NCBI GenBank assembly: GCA_937935255.1
Contig: CALGXT010000046.1
Location: forward strand, 1 to 50,133
DNA length: 50,133 bases
Direction of reading: 5' to 3'
DNA from: an uncultured bacterium
Lineage (GTDB): Bacteria; Verrucomicrobiota; Kiritimatiellia; PWTM01
Shown piece after piece: positions 17,406-25,298 of the stretch. The notes under the pieces were generated by a model. That model ran no database searches, was not told where the DNA came from, and saw only the letters and a list, made by a program, of their open reading frames with translations. Both the position numbers and the translations under genes were made by a program. Every line of letters starts with the position of its first letter. The stretch's first letter is position 1.

Positions 17406-17649
17406 CAGCCGCCGGCGGCGGGCCTTCGCTCAGGTTTCCGCCCGCCGAAGAATGGGGCGGCGGTTCGGCGGACGGGGTTGCTCAAGGGTTTGCACGTTTC
17501 ACTTCCGACGGGTTCGACTCCGCTCCGCCGCCTTCTGGTCCCGTCCGCCGATTCCCGTTCCTTTTTCCTCCGTCTGAAAAAGGCGATCGCGTAGCGAACG
17601 CCCGACTTGCCCGGCGCGGGGCGAACGCATTACAATCGCGCCATTCGCC
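17406..17649. other. Intergenic region before gatC
   Basis: No gene is seen in these 244 bases. A GGCGGG/CCCGCC inverted repeat near 17412-17442 and a CCTTTTT/AAAAAGG hairpin near 17560-17583 are present; neither has a T-run, so neither is called a terminator. The right end holds the gatC promoter candidate. Confidence 0.5.
17607..17636 (+). promoter_or_regulatory. Candidate sigma-70 promoter for gatCAB
   Basis: TTGCCC (17607-17612), 18-base spacer, TACAAT (17631-17636). The ATG of gatC is at 17650, so the transcript leader would be only about 7 bases, nearly leaderless. Confidence 0.5.
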
Positions 17650-17955
17650 ATGAACGATAACGAAACTTCCCGAACCGGCGCCGTGGATGTCGCCTATGTC
17701 GCACGGCTGGCGCGGCTTTCGCTGACGCCGGAGGAGACGGCCCAATTTCAGCGGCAATTGGAGGATATCCTCGCCTATGTGGGACAGCTCGCCGCGCTCG
17801 ACGTCGAGGGCGTCGAGCCGACGGCGCACGCCGTGCCCGCGCGCAACGTGTTCCGCGAGGATGTCGCGCGGCCGGGCTTGCCGCCCGAGGAGGCCCTGGC
17901 CAACGCGCCTTCCGCTCGCCAGGGTCTCTTTATCGTTCCGAAAATCGTCGAATAA
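17650..17955 (+). CDS. gatC: Glu-tRNA(Gln)/Asp-tRNA(Asn) amidotransferase subunit C
   Basis: GatC is the small linker of GatCAB, which turns Glu-tRNA-Gln (and often Asp-tRNA-Asn) into the amidated form. The 101-residue product matches: VAYVARLARLSLTPEETAQFQRQLEDILAYVGQLAALDVEGVEPTAH and the C-terminal GLFIVPKIVE. gatA begins 12 bases later. Confidence 0.95.
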   Translation: MNDNETSRTGAVDVAYVARLARLSLTPEETAQFQRQLEDILAYVGQLAALDVEGVEPTAHAVPARNVFREDVARPGLPPEEALANAPSARQGLFIVPKIVE

Positions 17956-17967
17956 ACGCCCCTCTCG

Positions 17968-19458
17968 ATGGCCCGTCTCTCGTCATTTGCGCTGCATGAA
18001 CTTTCCGCGAAACTCGCCGCCGGCGAGTGCTCGTCGGTGGAGATCGTCAACGACCTCCTCGACGCGATCGCAGAGCGCAACGGCGAGCTGCACGCCTATC
18101 TCTGGCTGAACGCCGAGGAGGCGCGCGCCGCGGCGGCGGAAGCCGACCGCCGCCGCGCCGCCGGCGAATCGCCGCGCTCGCCGCTCGACGGACTGCCCGT
18201 CGCGCTCAAGGACAACCTCAGCGCGCGCGGCCAGCCCTGCGGCTGCGCCTCGCGTATCCTCGAGGGCTACCGCGCGCCCTACGACGCGCACGTCGTGGAG
18301 CGCTTGCGCGCGGCGGGCGCGATTTTGCTGGGCCGGACGAACATGGACGAGTTTGCGATGGGATCCTCCACCGAAAATTCGGCCTACGGCCCGACCCGAA
18401 ACCCGTGGGATTCGGAGCGCGTGCCCGGCGGATCGAGCGGCGGCGCGGCCGCCGCGGTCGCCGGCGGCCTCGCGCTCGCCGCGCTCGGCAGCGACACCGG
18501 CGGCTCGATCCGCCAGCCCGCGTCCTTCTGCGGCTGCGTGGGCTTGAAGCCGACCTACGGCCGCGTTTCCCGTTATGGGCTGGTCGCCTACGCCTCCTCG
18601 CTCGATCAGATCGGCCCCATCGCCCGCGACACGCGCGACGCCGCCCGGCTGCTCGGCATCATCGCCGGGCGCGACGCGCGCGACAGCACATCGCTGGACG
18701 CCGCCGTTCCCGACTATGAAGCCGCGCTGGGCGAGCGGCTCGACGGCCTGCGGCTGGGCCTGCCGCGCGAGTATTTCGGCGCGGGGCTCGATCCCGAGGT
18801 CGAGCGCGCGGCGCGCGCCGCCGCCGAACAGTGCCGCGCGCTCGGCGCGGAGGTGTTCGAGGTGGAATTGCCGCACACGCCCTATGCCGTGGCGGCCTAC
18901 TACCTGCTCGCGACCGCCGAGGCCTCCGCGAACCTCGCGCGCTTCGACGGCGTGCGCTACGGGCGCCGCGTCGAGGGCGAGGACCCGACCGATCTCTACC
19001 AGCGCACGCGCGCCGCCGGCTTCGGCCCGGAGGTCAAGCGGCGCATCATTCTCGGCGCGTTCGCGCTGAGCCACGGTTATTACGACGCCTATTATCTGCG
19101 CGCCCAGAAGGTCCGCACGCTCATCCGGCGCGACTTCGAGGCCGCGTTCGAGCGCTGCGACGCGCTGCTCGCGCCCGTCGCGCCCACGCCCGCCTATCGG
19201 CTCGGCGAGAAGACCGACAATCCGCTGGCGATGTATCTGGGCGATATCCTCACGATCCCCGTCAATCTCGCAGGCATCTGCGGGCTCTCCGTCCCGTGCG
19301 GCTTCACCCCCGGCGGCCTGCCGATCGGCTTGCAAATCATCGCGCCCGCGCTCGGCGAGGAACGGGCGCTCCGCGTCGGCCACGCTTATGAACAGGCAAC
19401 GCGATGGATGGAAAAAACGAGTCATGCGAGCCCAAGCGCCATTCGCGGCCAGCGATGA
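17968..19458 (+). CDS. gatA: Glu-tRNA(Gln)/Asp-tRNA(Asn) amidotransferase subunit A
   Basis: GatA is the amidase that frees ammonia from glutamine. The 496-residue protein carries the Ser-cisSer-Lys triad: Lys in [13 protein letters not shown], the [16 protein letters not shown] loop and [31 protein letters not shown]. The body is normal to [17 protein letters not shown]. The last residues ([12 protein letters not shown]-like tail) look atypical for the family, and the stop lies one base before repeat-rich DNA, so the 3' end may have been rewritten by repeat insertion. It is coupled to gatC and gatB. Confidence 0.95.
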   Translation: MARLSSFALHELSAKLAAGECSSVEIVNDLLDAIAERNGELHAYLWLNAEEARAAAAEADRRRAAGESPRSPLDGLPVALKDNLSARGQPCGCASRILEGYRAPYDAHVVERLRAAGAILLGRTNMDEFAMGSSTENSAYGPTRNPWDSERVPGGSSGGAAAAVAGGLALAALGSDTGGSIRQPASFCGCVGLKPTYGRVSRYGLVAYASSLDQIGPIARDTRDAARLLGIIAGRDARDSTSLDAAVPDYEAALGERLDGLRLGLPREYFGAGLDPEVERAARAAAEQCRALGAEVFEVELPHTPYAVAAYYLLATAEASANLARFDGVRYGRRVEGEDPTDLYQRTRAAGFGPEVKRRIILGAFALSHGYYDAYYLRAQKVRTLIRRDFEAAFERCDALLAPVAPTPAYRLGEKTDNPLAMYLGDILTIPVNLAGICGLSVPCGFTPGGLPIGLQIIAPALGEERALRVGHAYEQATRWMEKTSHASPSAIRGQR

Positions 19459-19686
19459 AGTTTTCCCGGGCATGGAAAACTTCCCGCCCTTTTCTTCCAA
19501 GCGTTGGAAGACTTTTATGACCCGGCTTCCAAGCCTTGGAAAAAGCGCCTCGTCTTTTCCGGACCGCGGACTTCCGCCCTCGGTCATCGGTCCCTACTCC
19601 ACGCCTTTTCGACCTCGGACCTCGGACCTTCGACCTCGGACCTCCGACCTCCGACCTTCCGCCTTCCGCATTTTCGGAGCCGCCGC
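19459..19686. repeat. Repeat-filled gatA-gatB spacer
   Basis: The 228-base spacer holds two repeat types. First, three TTCCA...TGGAA palindromes lie at 19460-19480 (arm GTTTTCC), 19493-19511 (TCTTCCAA around GCG) and 19527-19541 (TTCCAAGCCTTGGAA). Second, a 7-bp tandem array runs from 19611 to 19671 (seven units near CGGACCT or CCGACCT, then TCCGCCT and TCCGCAT). No gene is seen. The gatB start follows directly. Confidence 0.85.
19611..19671. repeat. Heptanucleotide tandem repeat array 1
   Basis: Nine consecutive 7-base units, the first cut to five bases: GACCT, CGGACCT, CGGACCT, TCGACCT, CGGACCT, CCGACCT, CCGACCT, TCCGCCT, TCCGCAT. The unit differs slightly but the period is exact. A related array lies at 48850-48884, and the last two units resemble the complement of the array at 48806-48840. 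Confidence 0.85.
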
Positions 19687-21126
19687 ATGACCTCCCCCGC
19701 GCCAGAGTTCCTCGCCTCGATCGGCCTGGAAACGCATGTGCAGTTGCGCACGGCAAGCAAGTTGTTTTGCGGGTGCGCGCGCGCGTTCGGCGCGCCGCCG
19801 AACACACTGGTGTGTCCGGTCTGCCTCGGACTGCCCGGCGCGATGCCGACGGTCAATCGCGAGGCCGTGCGCCTCACCGTGCGCGCGGGGCTGTTGCTCG
19901 ATTGCGAAATCGGCCTGCGGAGCAAGTTCGACCGGAAGAGCTATTTCTATCCGGACATGCCGAAAAACTACCAGATTTCGCAATACGACCGCCCGCTGTG
20001 CATCGGCGGAAAACTGGAGATCGAAGTCGGCGGCGCGCGCAAGACCATCCGGCTGACCCGGATTCATCTCGAAGAGGATGTCGGCAAGAGTCTGCACTTC
20101 GAGAGCTCCAGCGGCGTGGATTTCAACCGCGCCGGCGCGCCGTTGATGGAGATCGTGAGCGAACCCGACCTCGCCACGCCGGATGAGGCGATGGCCTATC
20201 TCCTCGCGCTGAAACAGATTCTCGTCTATGGCGGCATCAGCGACGCCAACCTCGAGGAGGGCAACGTGCGCTGCGATATCAACGTCAGCGTGCGGCCCGC
20301 GGGGGCGACGCGACTGGGCACGAAGGCCGAGATCAAGAACATGAACACGTTCAAGGGCGTGCACCGCGCCCTGACGTACGAGATCGAGCGCCAAATCCGC
20401 GTCCTGCGCGCCGGCGGCGCGATTCGCCAGGAAACGCGGCGCTGGGACGACGCCGCCGGCCGCACCGAGGCGATGCGCTCGAAGGAAGACGCGCACGACT
20501 ATCGCTACTTCCCGGAGCCCGACCTGCTGCCGATCGAACTGACGGCGGAGGAGGTCGCGGCGTGGCGCGCCGACCTGCCGGAGCGCCCGGCGGCGCGGCG
20601 CGCGCGATTCGTCGCCGCCTACGGTTTGCCGGAATACGACGCCGGCGTGCTGACGGCGGAGAAGGCGATCGCGGATTACTTCGAGGCCGTCGCAAGGGCG
20701 TGCGGCAATTTCAAGGCGGCGTCAAACTGGGTGATGACCGAAGTGCTGCGCGCGCTCGGCGAACGGCAGATGGACATCGCCCAATTGCGCGTGACGCCCG
20801 CCGCGCTCGCCGCGCTGATCGGCCTGGTGGAGCGCAAGGTCATTACGATGCCGACGGCCAAGGAAGTGTTCGCCCACCTCTTCGAGCGGGGCGGCGATCC
20901 GGAGGCGATCGTGAAGGAAAAAGGCCTCGCGCAAGTGAGCGACACGGGCGCGATTGACGCGCTCGCGGAAGCTGCGATCGCCGCGCATCCGAGCGTGGCG
21001 GCCGATTACCGCGCCGGCAAGAAACCGGCGTTGCAGTTCCTCGTCGGCCAGGTGATGAAAGCCAGCCGCGGCAAGGCGAATCCCCAACTCGCCGCCGAAG
21101 CCCTGAAGCGAAAACTGGAAGGCTGA
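19687..21126 (+). CDS. gatB: Glu-tRNA(Gln)/Asp-tRNA(Asn) amidotransferase subunit B
   Basis: GatB binds the misacylated tRNA and performs kinase and transamidation steps. The 479-residue product has FLASIGLETHVQL, a zinc-type CGC...CPVC cluster, CLGLPGAMPTVNREAV, YPDMPKNYQISQYD, IHLEEDVGKSLH and NRAGAPLMEIVSEPDL. The C-terminal tail domain ends GQVMKASRGKANPQLAAEALKRKLEG. ATG 19687 fixes the usual N-terminus; upstream bases are repeat DNA. Confidence 0.97.
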   Translation: MTSPAPEFLASIGLETHVQLRTASKLFCGCARAFGAPPNTLVCPVCLGLPGAMPTVNREAVRLTVRAGLLLDCEIGLRSKFDRKSYFYPDMPKNYQISQYDRPLCIGGKLEIEVGGARKTIRLTRIHLEEDVGKSLHFESSSGVDFNRAGAPLMEIVSEPDLATPDEAMAYLLALKQILVYGGISDANLEEGNVRCDINVSVRPAGATRLGTKAEIKNMNTFKGVHRALTYEIERQIRVLRAGGAIRQETRRWDDAAGRTEAMRSKEDAHDYRYFPEPDLLPIELTAEEVAAWRADLPERPAARRARFVAAYGLPEYDAGVLTAEKAIADYFEAVARACGNFKAASNWVMTEVLRALGERQMDIAQLRVTPAALAALIGLVERKVITMPTAKEVFAHLFERGGDPEAIVKEKGLAQVSDTGAIDALAEAAIAAHPSVAADYRAGKKPALQFLVGQVMKASRGKANPQLAAEALKRKLEG

Positions 21127-21138
21127 TCGGCGGCGTCT

Positions 21139-22317
21139 TCAGTCCGCCGCCGCGCTCCGATACAGCGCGATCTGCGCGAGCAGGGCCGCGGCGTGGGGCA
21201 GCGCGTCGTCGTTGAAATCGAAACGGTCGCTGTGCAGACCGACCGTTTCGCGCCCGGGCGCGCCGAGCCCCAGCCGCACGAAAGCGCCGCGCCCGACCGC
21301 CTGCAGCAACCGGCTGAAATCCTCCGCGCCCATCGTCGGCTGGATTTCCGTCACCGACGCCGGCCCCAGCGCTTCGCGCGCGGCGCGCGCCGCGAGCGCG
21401 CTCATCGCCGCATCGTTGATCACCGCCGGCGAGCCGCGCCGATAGGTCGTTTCCGCCGCACAGTCGAACGCCGCCGCGGTTCGCGCAACGACCTCGCGCA
21501 GCACCCGCTCGACGTCGTCTCGCACATTCTCTTCCTGCGTCCGCACCGTGCCGCCGATCACGGCGCTTTCCGGAATGATGTTCGACGCCGCGCCCGCGTG
21601 AAACGCGCAAACCGACACCACCGCGCTTTTCACCGGGTCCACACGGCGCGCGGCGATCTGTTGCAGCGCCGCCACGGCGTGGCAGGCCGCCAAAATCGGA
21701 TCGCGCGCGAGGTGCGGATAGCCCCCGTGGCCGCCGCGCCCGCGCACGACGCAGGAAAAATCGTCGGCGGCCGCGGTCATCGCGCCCGCGCGCAGACCGA
21801 CGGTTCCAATCTCGAGAAACGGCCAGCCGTGCAGGGCGAAAACGGCGTCCGGCGCCGGATCCCGCAGCGCGCCCGCCGCGATCATCGCGGCGGCGCCCTC
21901 GCCGGTTTCTTCGGCAGGTTGGAAGAGGAATTTCACCGCGCCGGCGAGTTGCGCGCGCCGCTCGGAAAGCAATCGCGCCGCGCCGAGCAACGCCGCGGTG
22001 TGCCCGTCGTGCCCGCAGGCGTGCATGACACCCTCGACCTCGGAGGCGTAGGAAAGGCCGGTGCGCTCCGCGATCGGCAAGGCGTCCATATCGGCCCGCA
22101 CGGCGGTCACCGGGCCTCCGCCCGCGCCCCGCAACACGCCGACGACGGCGGTTTCGAGGGAAAGCGGCTGCAACGGGATGTCGAGCGCGGCGAGTTCCTC
22201 GCGCACGAGCTTCGCGGTTTCGCGCTCCCGGAACGCGAGCTCCGGACGGCGATGAATCCGCCGCCGAATTTCGGTCATCCGCGCCGCGTATTTCCGCGCT
22301 GGTTCGAGCAACGACAT
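21139..22317 (-). CDS. M20 family amidohydrolase (N-acyl amino acid or hippurate hydrolase type)
   Basis: The 392-residue metallopeptidase-type protein probably removes an acyl group from an amino acid or related amide. Metal-site motifs are visible: RADMDALPI, HACGHDGHTAALLG, LFQPAEETGEGA and, near the end, TMGAEDFS. The dimerisation domain includes RGRGGHGGYPH. No signal peptide is seen. AAGGAG on the - strand just before ATG 22317 fixes the start. It lies 41 bases downstream of hisC and probably shares its transcript. The exact substrate cannot be read from sequence. Confidence 0.9.
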   Translation of the reverse strand: MSLLEPARKYAARMTEIRRRIHRRPELAFRERETAKLVREELAALDIPLQPLSLETAVVGVLRGAGGGPVTAVRADMDALPIAERTGLSYASEVEGVMHACGHDGHTAALLGAARLLSERRAQLAGAVKFLFQPAEETGEGAAAMIAAGALRDPAPDAVFALHGWPFLEIGTVGLRAGAMTAAADDFSCVVRGRGGHGGYPHLARDPILAACHAVAALQQIAARRVDPVKSAVVSVCAFHAGAASNIIPESAVIGGTVRTQEENVRDDVERVLREVVARTAAAFDCAAETTYRRGSPAVINDAAMSALAARAAREALGPASVTEIQPTMGAEDFSRLLQAVGRGAFVRLGLGAPGRETVGLHSDRFDFNDDALPHAAALLAQIALYRSAAAD

Positions 22318-22358
22318 GATTCTCCTTTTCCCGCGCTTCGCGGCGCGTTCGACCGCGC

Positions 22359-23405
22359 TTACAGCAGCCGCTCGACGGCCGCCAGCAGGCGGTCCATCTG
22401 CGCGTCCGTGCCGACGGTGATGCGGACATGTTCGCCGGTGCGCGGGCCGGGAAAATAGCGAATGAAGATGCGCTCCGCGCGCAACCGCTCGAACAGCGTT
22501 CGGGCCGGCAGCGCGGCGGGCGGTTTCACCCAGAGAAAATTGGCCTCGCTGGGAGTGACCGCAAAGCCCAGGCCGGTCAGCCGCCGCGCCGCCGCCTCGC
22601 GCGTCGCCACGATCCGCGCGACATTCGCGCGCAGGTGGTCGAGATCGGAAAGCGCCGCCAGCGCGATCTCCTGCGTGAGGCGATCCACGTTGTAGGAGTC
22701 CTTCAGCTTGAACAGCGCGCCGATCAAATCGGCCGGGCCGAGCGCATAGCCGAAACGCAGGCCGGCCAGCGAGAAGGATTTCGAGAGCGTGCGGGTGACG
22801 ACGACGTTCGGAAACGCGAGCGCGAGATCCGCCGCGTTTTCGCGCGCGAAATCGGCGTAGGCTTCGTCCACCACGACCACGCCGGGATTCCGCCGGCAGA
22901 ACTCCTCGATGCGCGCGCGCGGATAGGCGCGGCCGGTGGGCGCGTTGGGATGCGTCAGGAAGAACAGCGGCGCGCGGTAGTCCGCCGGCATCGCCCACTC
23001 GAAATTCGGCCCCAGCGGAACGGGCGCGGCGGGCCGTTCCTCGGCGGCGGCCAGCACGGGATAGAGCGAATAGGAAGGGTCGAACCAGCCGATCGGATCG
23101 CCCCGCGCGCCGAACGCGCGCGCGCACCACACCAGCGCCTCGTCGGAGCCGTTGGCGCAAATAACGTTTTCCGGACGGCAACGGTGAATCTCGGCAATGC
23201 GTTCCCGCAGCCGGTCGCCATTCGGATCGGGATAGCGCCGCAGCAATTCGGCGTCGAAGCGGCGAATCGCCTCCGCGACGGCGGGCGACGGCGGGTAAGG
23301 ATTCTCGTTCGTGTTGAGTTTGACGACGTCCGGCTCGCGCGGCTGCTCGCCGGGCGTGTAGGCGGCGAGCGCGGCGACCGCGGGGCGAATGCGGGCGCCG
23401 TTCAC
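22359..23405 (-). CDS. hisC: Histidinol-phosphate aminotransferase
   Basis: HisC transfers an amino group to imidazole-acetol phosphate. The 348-residue protein is a class I/II PLP enzyme: LNTNENPYPPSP, RYPDPNGDRLRERIA, THPNAPTG (Asn154), VVDEAYADF and VTRTLSKSFSLAGLRFGYA with the PLP lysine at 209. The GTG start at 23405 overlaps the hisD stop (GTGA), supporting coupling. A broad-specificity role (for example aromatic aminotransferase) is possible, but adjacency to hisD favours HisC. Confidence 0.93.
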   Translation of the reverse strand: MNGARIRPAVAALAAYTPGEQPREPDVVKLNTNENPYPPSPAVAEAIRRFDAELLRRYPDPNGDRLRERIAEIHRCRPENVICANGSDEALVWCARAFGARGDPIGWFDPSYSLYPVLAAAEERPAAPVPLGPNFEWAMPADYRAPLFFLTHPNAPTGRAYPRARIEEFCRRNPGVVVVDEAYADFARENAADLALAFPNVVVTRTLSKSFSLAGLRFGYALGPADLIGALFKLKDSYNVDRLTQEIALAALSDLDHLRANVARIVATREAAARRLTGLGFAVTPSEANFLWVKPPAALPARTLFERLRAERIFIRYFPGPRTGEHVRITVGTDAQMDRLLAAVERLL

Positions 23406-24709
23406 GACACCGACTCCCGAAAGCGGGTTCGCGCGGATTCCGCGTGGCCGGGCAGCCCCTCGACGCGGGCGAACTCCTCGATCACCGGCTGCAGCTCCTC
23501 CAAATCCCGCCGGGTCAGTTGAAGCACGCTCATGCGGCGGCGGAAATCCTCCACCGTCAGCCCGGAGAAAAACCGCGCGGCGCCGCCGGTGGGCAGGACA
23601 TGGCTGGGGCCGGCGGCGAAATCGCCGGCGCTCTCGGGCGTCCAAGGTCCGAGAAAAATCGCGCCGGCGGAAACGATTCGAGCGGCCGCCGCTTCCGGAT
23701 CGCGCGTGAGAATTTCGAGATGCTCCGGCGCGAAGCGGTTGACCAGCGCGATCGCGGCGTCGAGGTCCGGCGCGACGGCCAGCAGCGTGCGCTTTTCCAG
23801 CACGCGGCGGATCGGTTCCGGCCGCGTGAGGCGGGCGGCCTGCCGCGGCAGTTCGGCGCGGACGGCGCGGGCGAGCGCGGCGCTGGGCGTCGCCAGCAAG
23901 GTCCGCTCGTGGCCGGTGCCGTGTTCGGCCTGCGAGAGCAGATCGGCGGCGACGACGACCGGATCGGCGGAGTCGTCGGCCAAAACGGCGATTTCGCTGG
24001 GGCCGGCCACCATGTCGAGCGCGACTTCGCCATAGACGAGGCGTTTGGCGGCGGCGACGTAGATGCCGCCGGGGCCGACGATTTTATCCACGGGCGCGAT
24101 GGTCTCGGTTCCGTAGGCCAAGGCGCCGATGGCCTGAATGCCGCCGATGCGATAGACCTCCGTCGCGCCGGCCCAGCGGAGCGCGCACAGAATGTGCGGA
24201 TCCACGCGCCCGTCGCGTCCGGCGGGCGTGCAGGCGACGATTTCGGGCACGCCGGCGACGCGGGCGAGCGGCACGGTCATCAGCGCCGTTGAAGCCAGCG
24301 GCGCCGCGCCGCCGGGGATATAGACGCCGACGCGGCGCAGCGGGACGAAGCGCTCGCCGAGCCGGCCGCCGCCCTGCGTGCGCAGATGCCAATCGAGGCG
24401 GCGGCCCGCGCGGGCGAAGCGCGCGACGTTTCGGAGCGCGGCGCGCGCGGCTCGACGGAAGGCCGGCGAGACGTTGGCTTCGGCGGCGACGCACTCCTCG
24501 GCGGCGACCCGAAATTGACGCGGCGACAAGCGCACGCCGTCAAATTCTTGGGCGAAGCGCGCGACGGCGCGATCGCCGCCGCGCCGAACTTCGGCCAGCA
24601 CGCGGCGCGCGGTTTCCTCGGCGGCGGGGTCCAGCGGCGGCGTCGTCAAAAACGCTTCCACCCACCGCGGCAGCCGCGCGGGGTCCAAACGGAACAAATG
24701 AATTTTCAT
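23402..24709 (-). CDS. hisD: Histidinol dehydrogenase
   Basis: HisD performs the last two oxidations of histidine synthesis with NAD+ and zinc. The 435-residue protein shows RRVGVYIPGGAAPLASTALM, GGIQAIGALAYGT, DKIVGPGGIYVAAAKRLV, the zinc/catalytic SQAEHGTGHE and FAPEHLEI. Only hisD and hisC are here; the other his genes must lie elsewhere. A promoter candidate is at 24742-24770. Confidence 0.96.
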   Translation of the reverse strand: MKIHLFRLDPARLPRWVEAFLTTPPLDPAAEETARRVLAEVRRGGDRAVARFAQEFDGVRLSPRQFRVAAEECVAAEANVSPAFRRAARAALRNVARFARAGRRLDWHLRTQGGGRLGERFVPLRRVGVYIPGGAAPLASTALMTVPLARVAGVPEIVACTPAGRDGRVDPHILCALRWAGATEVYRIGGIQAIGALAYGTETIAPVDKIVGPGGIYVAAAKRLVYGEVALDMVAGPSEIAVLADDSADPVVVAADLLSQAEHGTGHERTLLATPSAALARAVRAELPRQAARLTRPEPIRRVLEKRTLLAVAPDLDAAIALVNRFAPEHLEILTRDPEAAAARIVSAGAIFLGPWTPESAGDFAAGPSHVLPTGGAARFFSGLTVEDFRRRMSVLQLTRRDLEELQPVIEEFARVEGLPGHAESARTRFRESVS

Positions 24710-24741
24710 GGACGAAAACCGCGCCGTGGCGCGGCGTCGTT

Positions 24742-24770
24742 ATCGTATGTTGTCGGGGGCGGCGGCGCAA
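24742..24770 (-). promoter_or_regulatory. Candidate sigma-70 promoter for hisD-hisC-amidohydrolase
   Basis: On the - strand TTGCGC (24765-24770), 17-base spacer, TACGAT (24742-24747), about 33 bases before the hisD ATG at 24709. The nearby palindrome is 140 bases further upstream and does not overlap it. Confidence 0.5.
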
Positions 24771-24909
24771 GCCGCGGGACGAAAGCGCTCCGGGAGCATC
24801 GGCGAATCCAAGCCCGCGGCGGGCCATTTTGCCGTGCCGGCCCTCAGCGCGGCGCCCGTCCGCAACCCATCCCCGCCCCTTCGCCCGCCTTCTCGACCCG
24901 CCGAACCAC

Positions 24910-24937
24910 TGTATCACACTTCGCGAAGTGTGATACA
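24910..24937. repeat. Palindrome family copy 3 (TATCACAC subtype)
   Basis: Perfect 28-base palindrome, arm TGTATCACACTTCG. On the - strand it lies about 139 bases past the stop of the zinc-ribbon gene and 200 bases before hisD. No T-run follows. Confidence 0.9.
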
Positions 24938-24938
24938 C

Positions 24939-24965
24939 GCGGAATGCGGAACGGAACGCGGGACG
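24939..24965. repeat. Degenerate heptanucleotide repeats
   Basis: GCGGAAT, GCGGAAC, then less regular GGAACGC and GGGACGG units directly beside palindrome copy 3. The units match those at 48806-48840. Confidence 0.6.
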
Positions 24966-25076
24966 GGAGGGCGGAGGCGAGGCGCCGATCATCTTCTCGG
25001 GGACGCGGTCGCGATTCGCTCCTTCCGCTCCTCGCGGCCCCGCCCGCGGAGGTCCCGCGCTCGAGACGCCGGGGCT

Positions 25077-25298
25077 TCAGCGCCGCACGGCCTCGTTGAG
25101 CGCGCCGCAGCGCGGGCAGGGCGAGAGGGGCACGTTGCGACGGTCCTCGTACACGCCGCCACAGGCGCAACTATACAGTTTGGCGCGACGACGGGGACGC
25201 GGGCGCTCCCGCCACGCATAGAAAAGCAAGGCCGCGGCGGCCATGCCCGTCGAGATCGCCGCCCAAAGCGAAAAAAAAGCGCCATAGGAAACGGTCAC
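25077..25298 (-). CDS. Small membrane protein with zinc ribbon
   Basis: The 73-residue product has one hydrophobic helix (about residues 6-27), an arginine-rich stretch and a C-terminal four-cysteine ribbon: CACGG ... CPRCG. The likely topology places the ribbon in the cytoplasm. The GTG at 25298 overlaps the stop of the preceding gene (GTGA) and is preceded by GGAGGGG. It is the last gene of the ExbB/ExbD operon. The family is not recognised; a regulatory or assembly role is only a guess. Confidence 0.7.
   Translation of the reverse strand: MTVSYGAFFSLWAAISTGMAAAALLFYAWRERPRPRRRAKLYSCACGGVYEDRRNVPLSPCPRCGALNEAVRR

Larger units (their letters stand above)
24710..25076. other. Intergenic region upstream of hisD
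   Basis: No gene is seen in 367 bases. It holds the hisD promoter candidate (24742-24770), a palindrome (24910-24937) and, touching it, a short run of degenerate 7-bp repeats (24939-24965). Confidence 0.6.

Noticed and set aside
19460-19671. CRISPR array
   Set aside because: Repeats are short palindromes and 7-bp tandems without regular 25-40 base spacers, and no cas gene is present.
21193-22458. Long + frame opposite the M20 amidohydrolase
   Set aside because: It is the complement of a gene with clear metal-site motifs, and the product is arginine/histidine-rich without recognisable domains.
24910-24937. Palindromes as ordinary intrinsic terminators
   Set aside because: No copy has a downstream T-run on either strand, and one copy (6039) lies between divergent genes. 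They are kept as an unassigned element.
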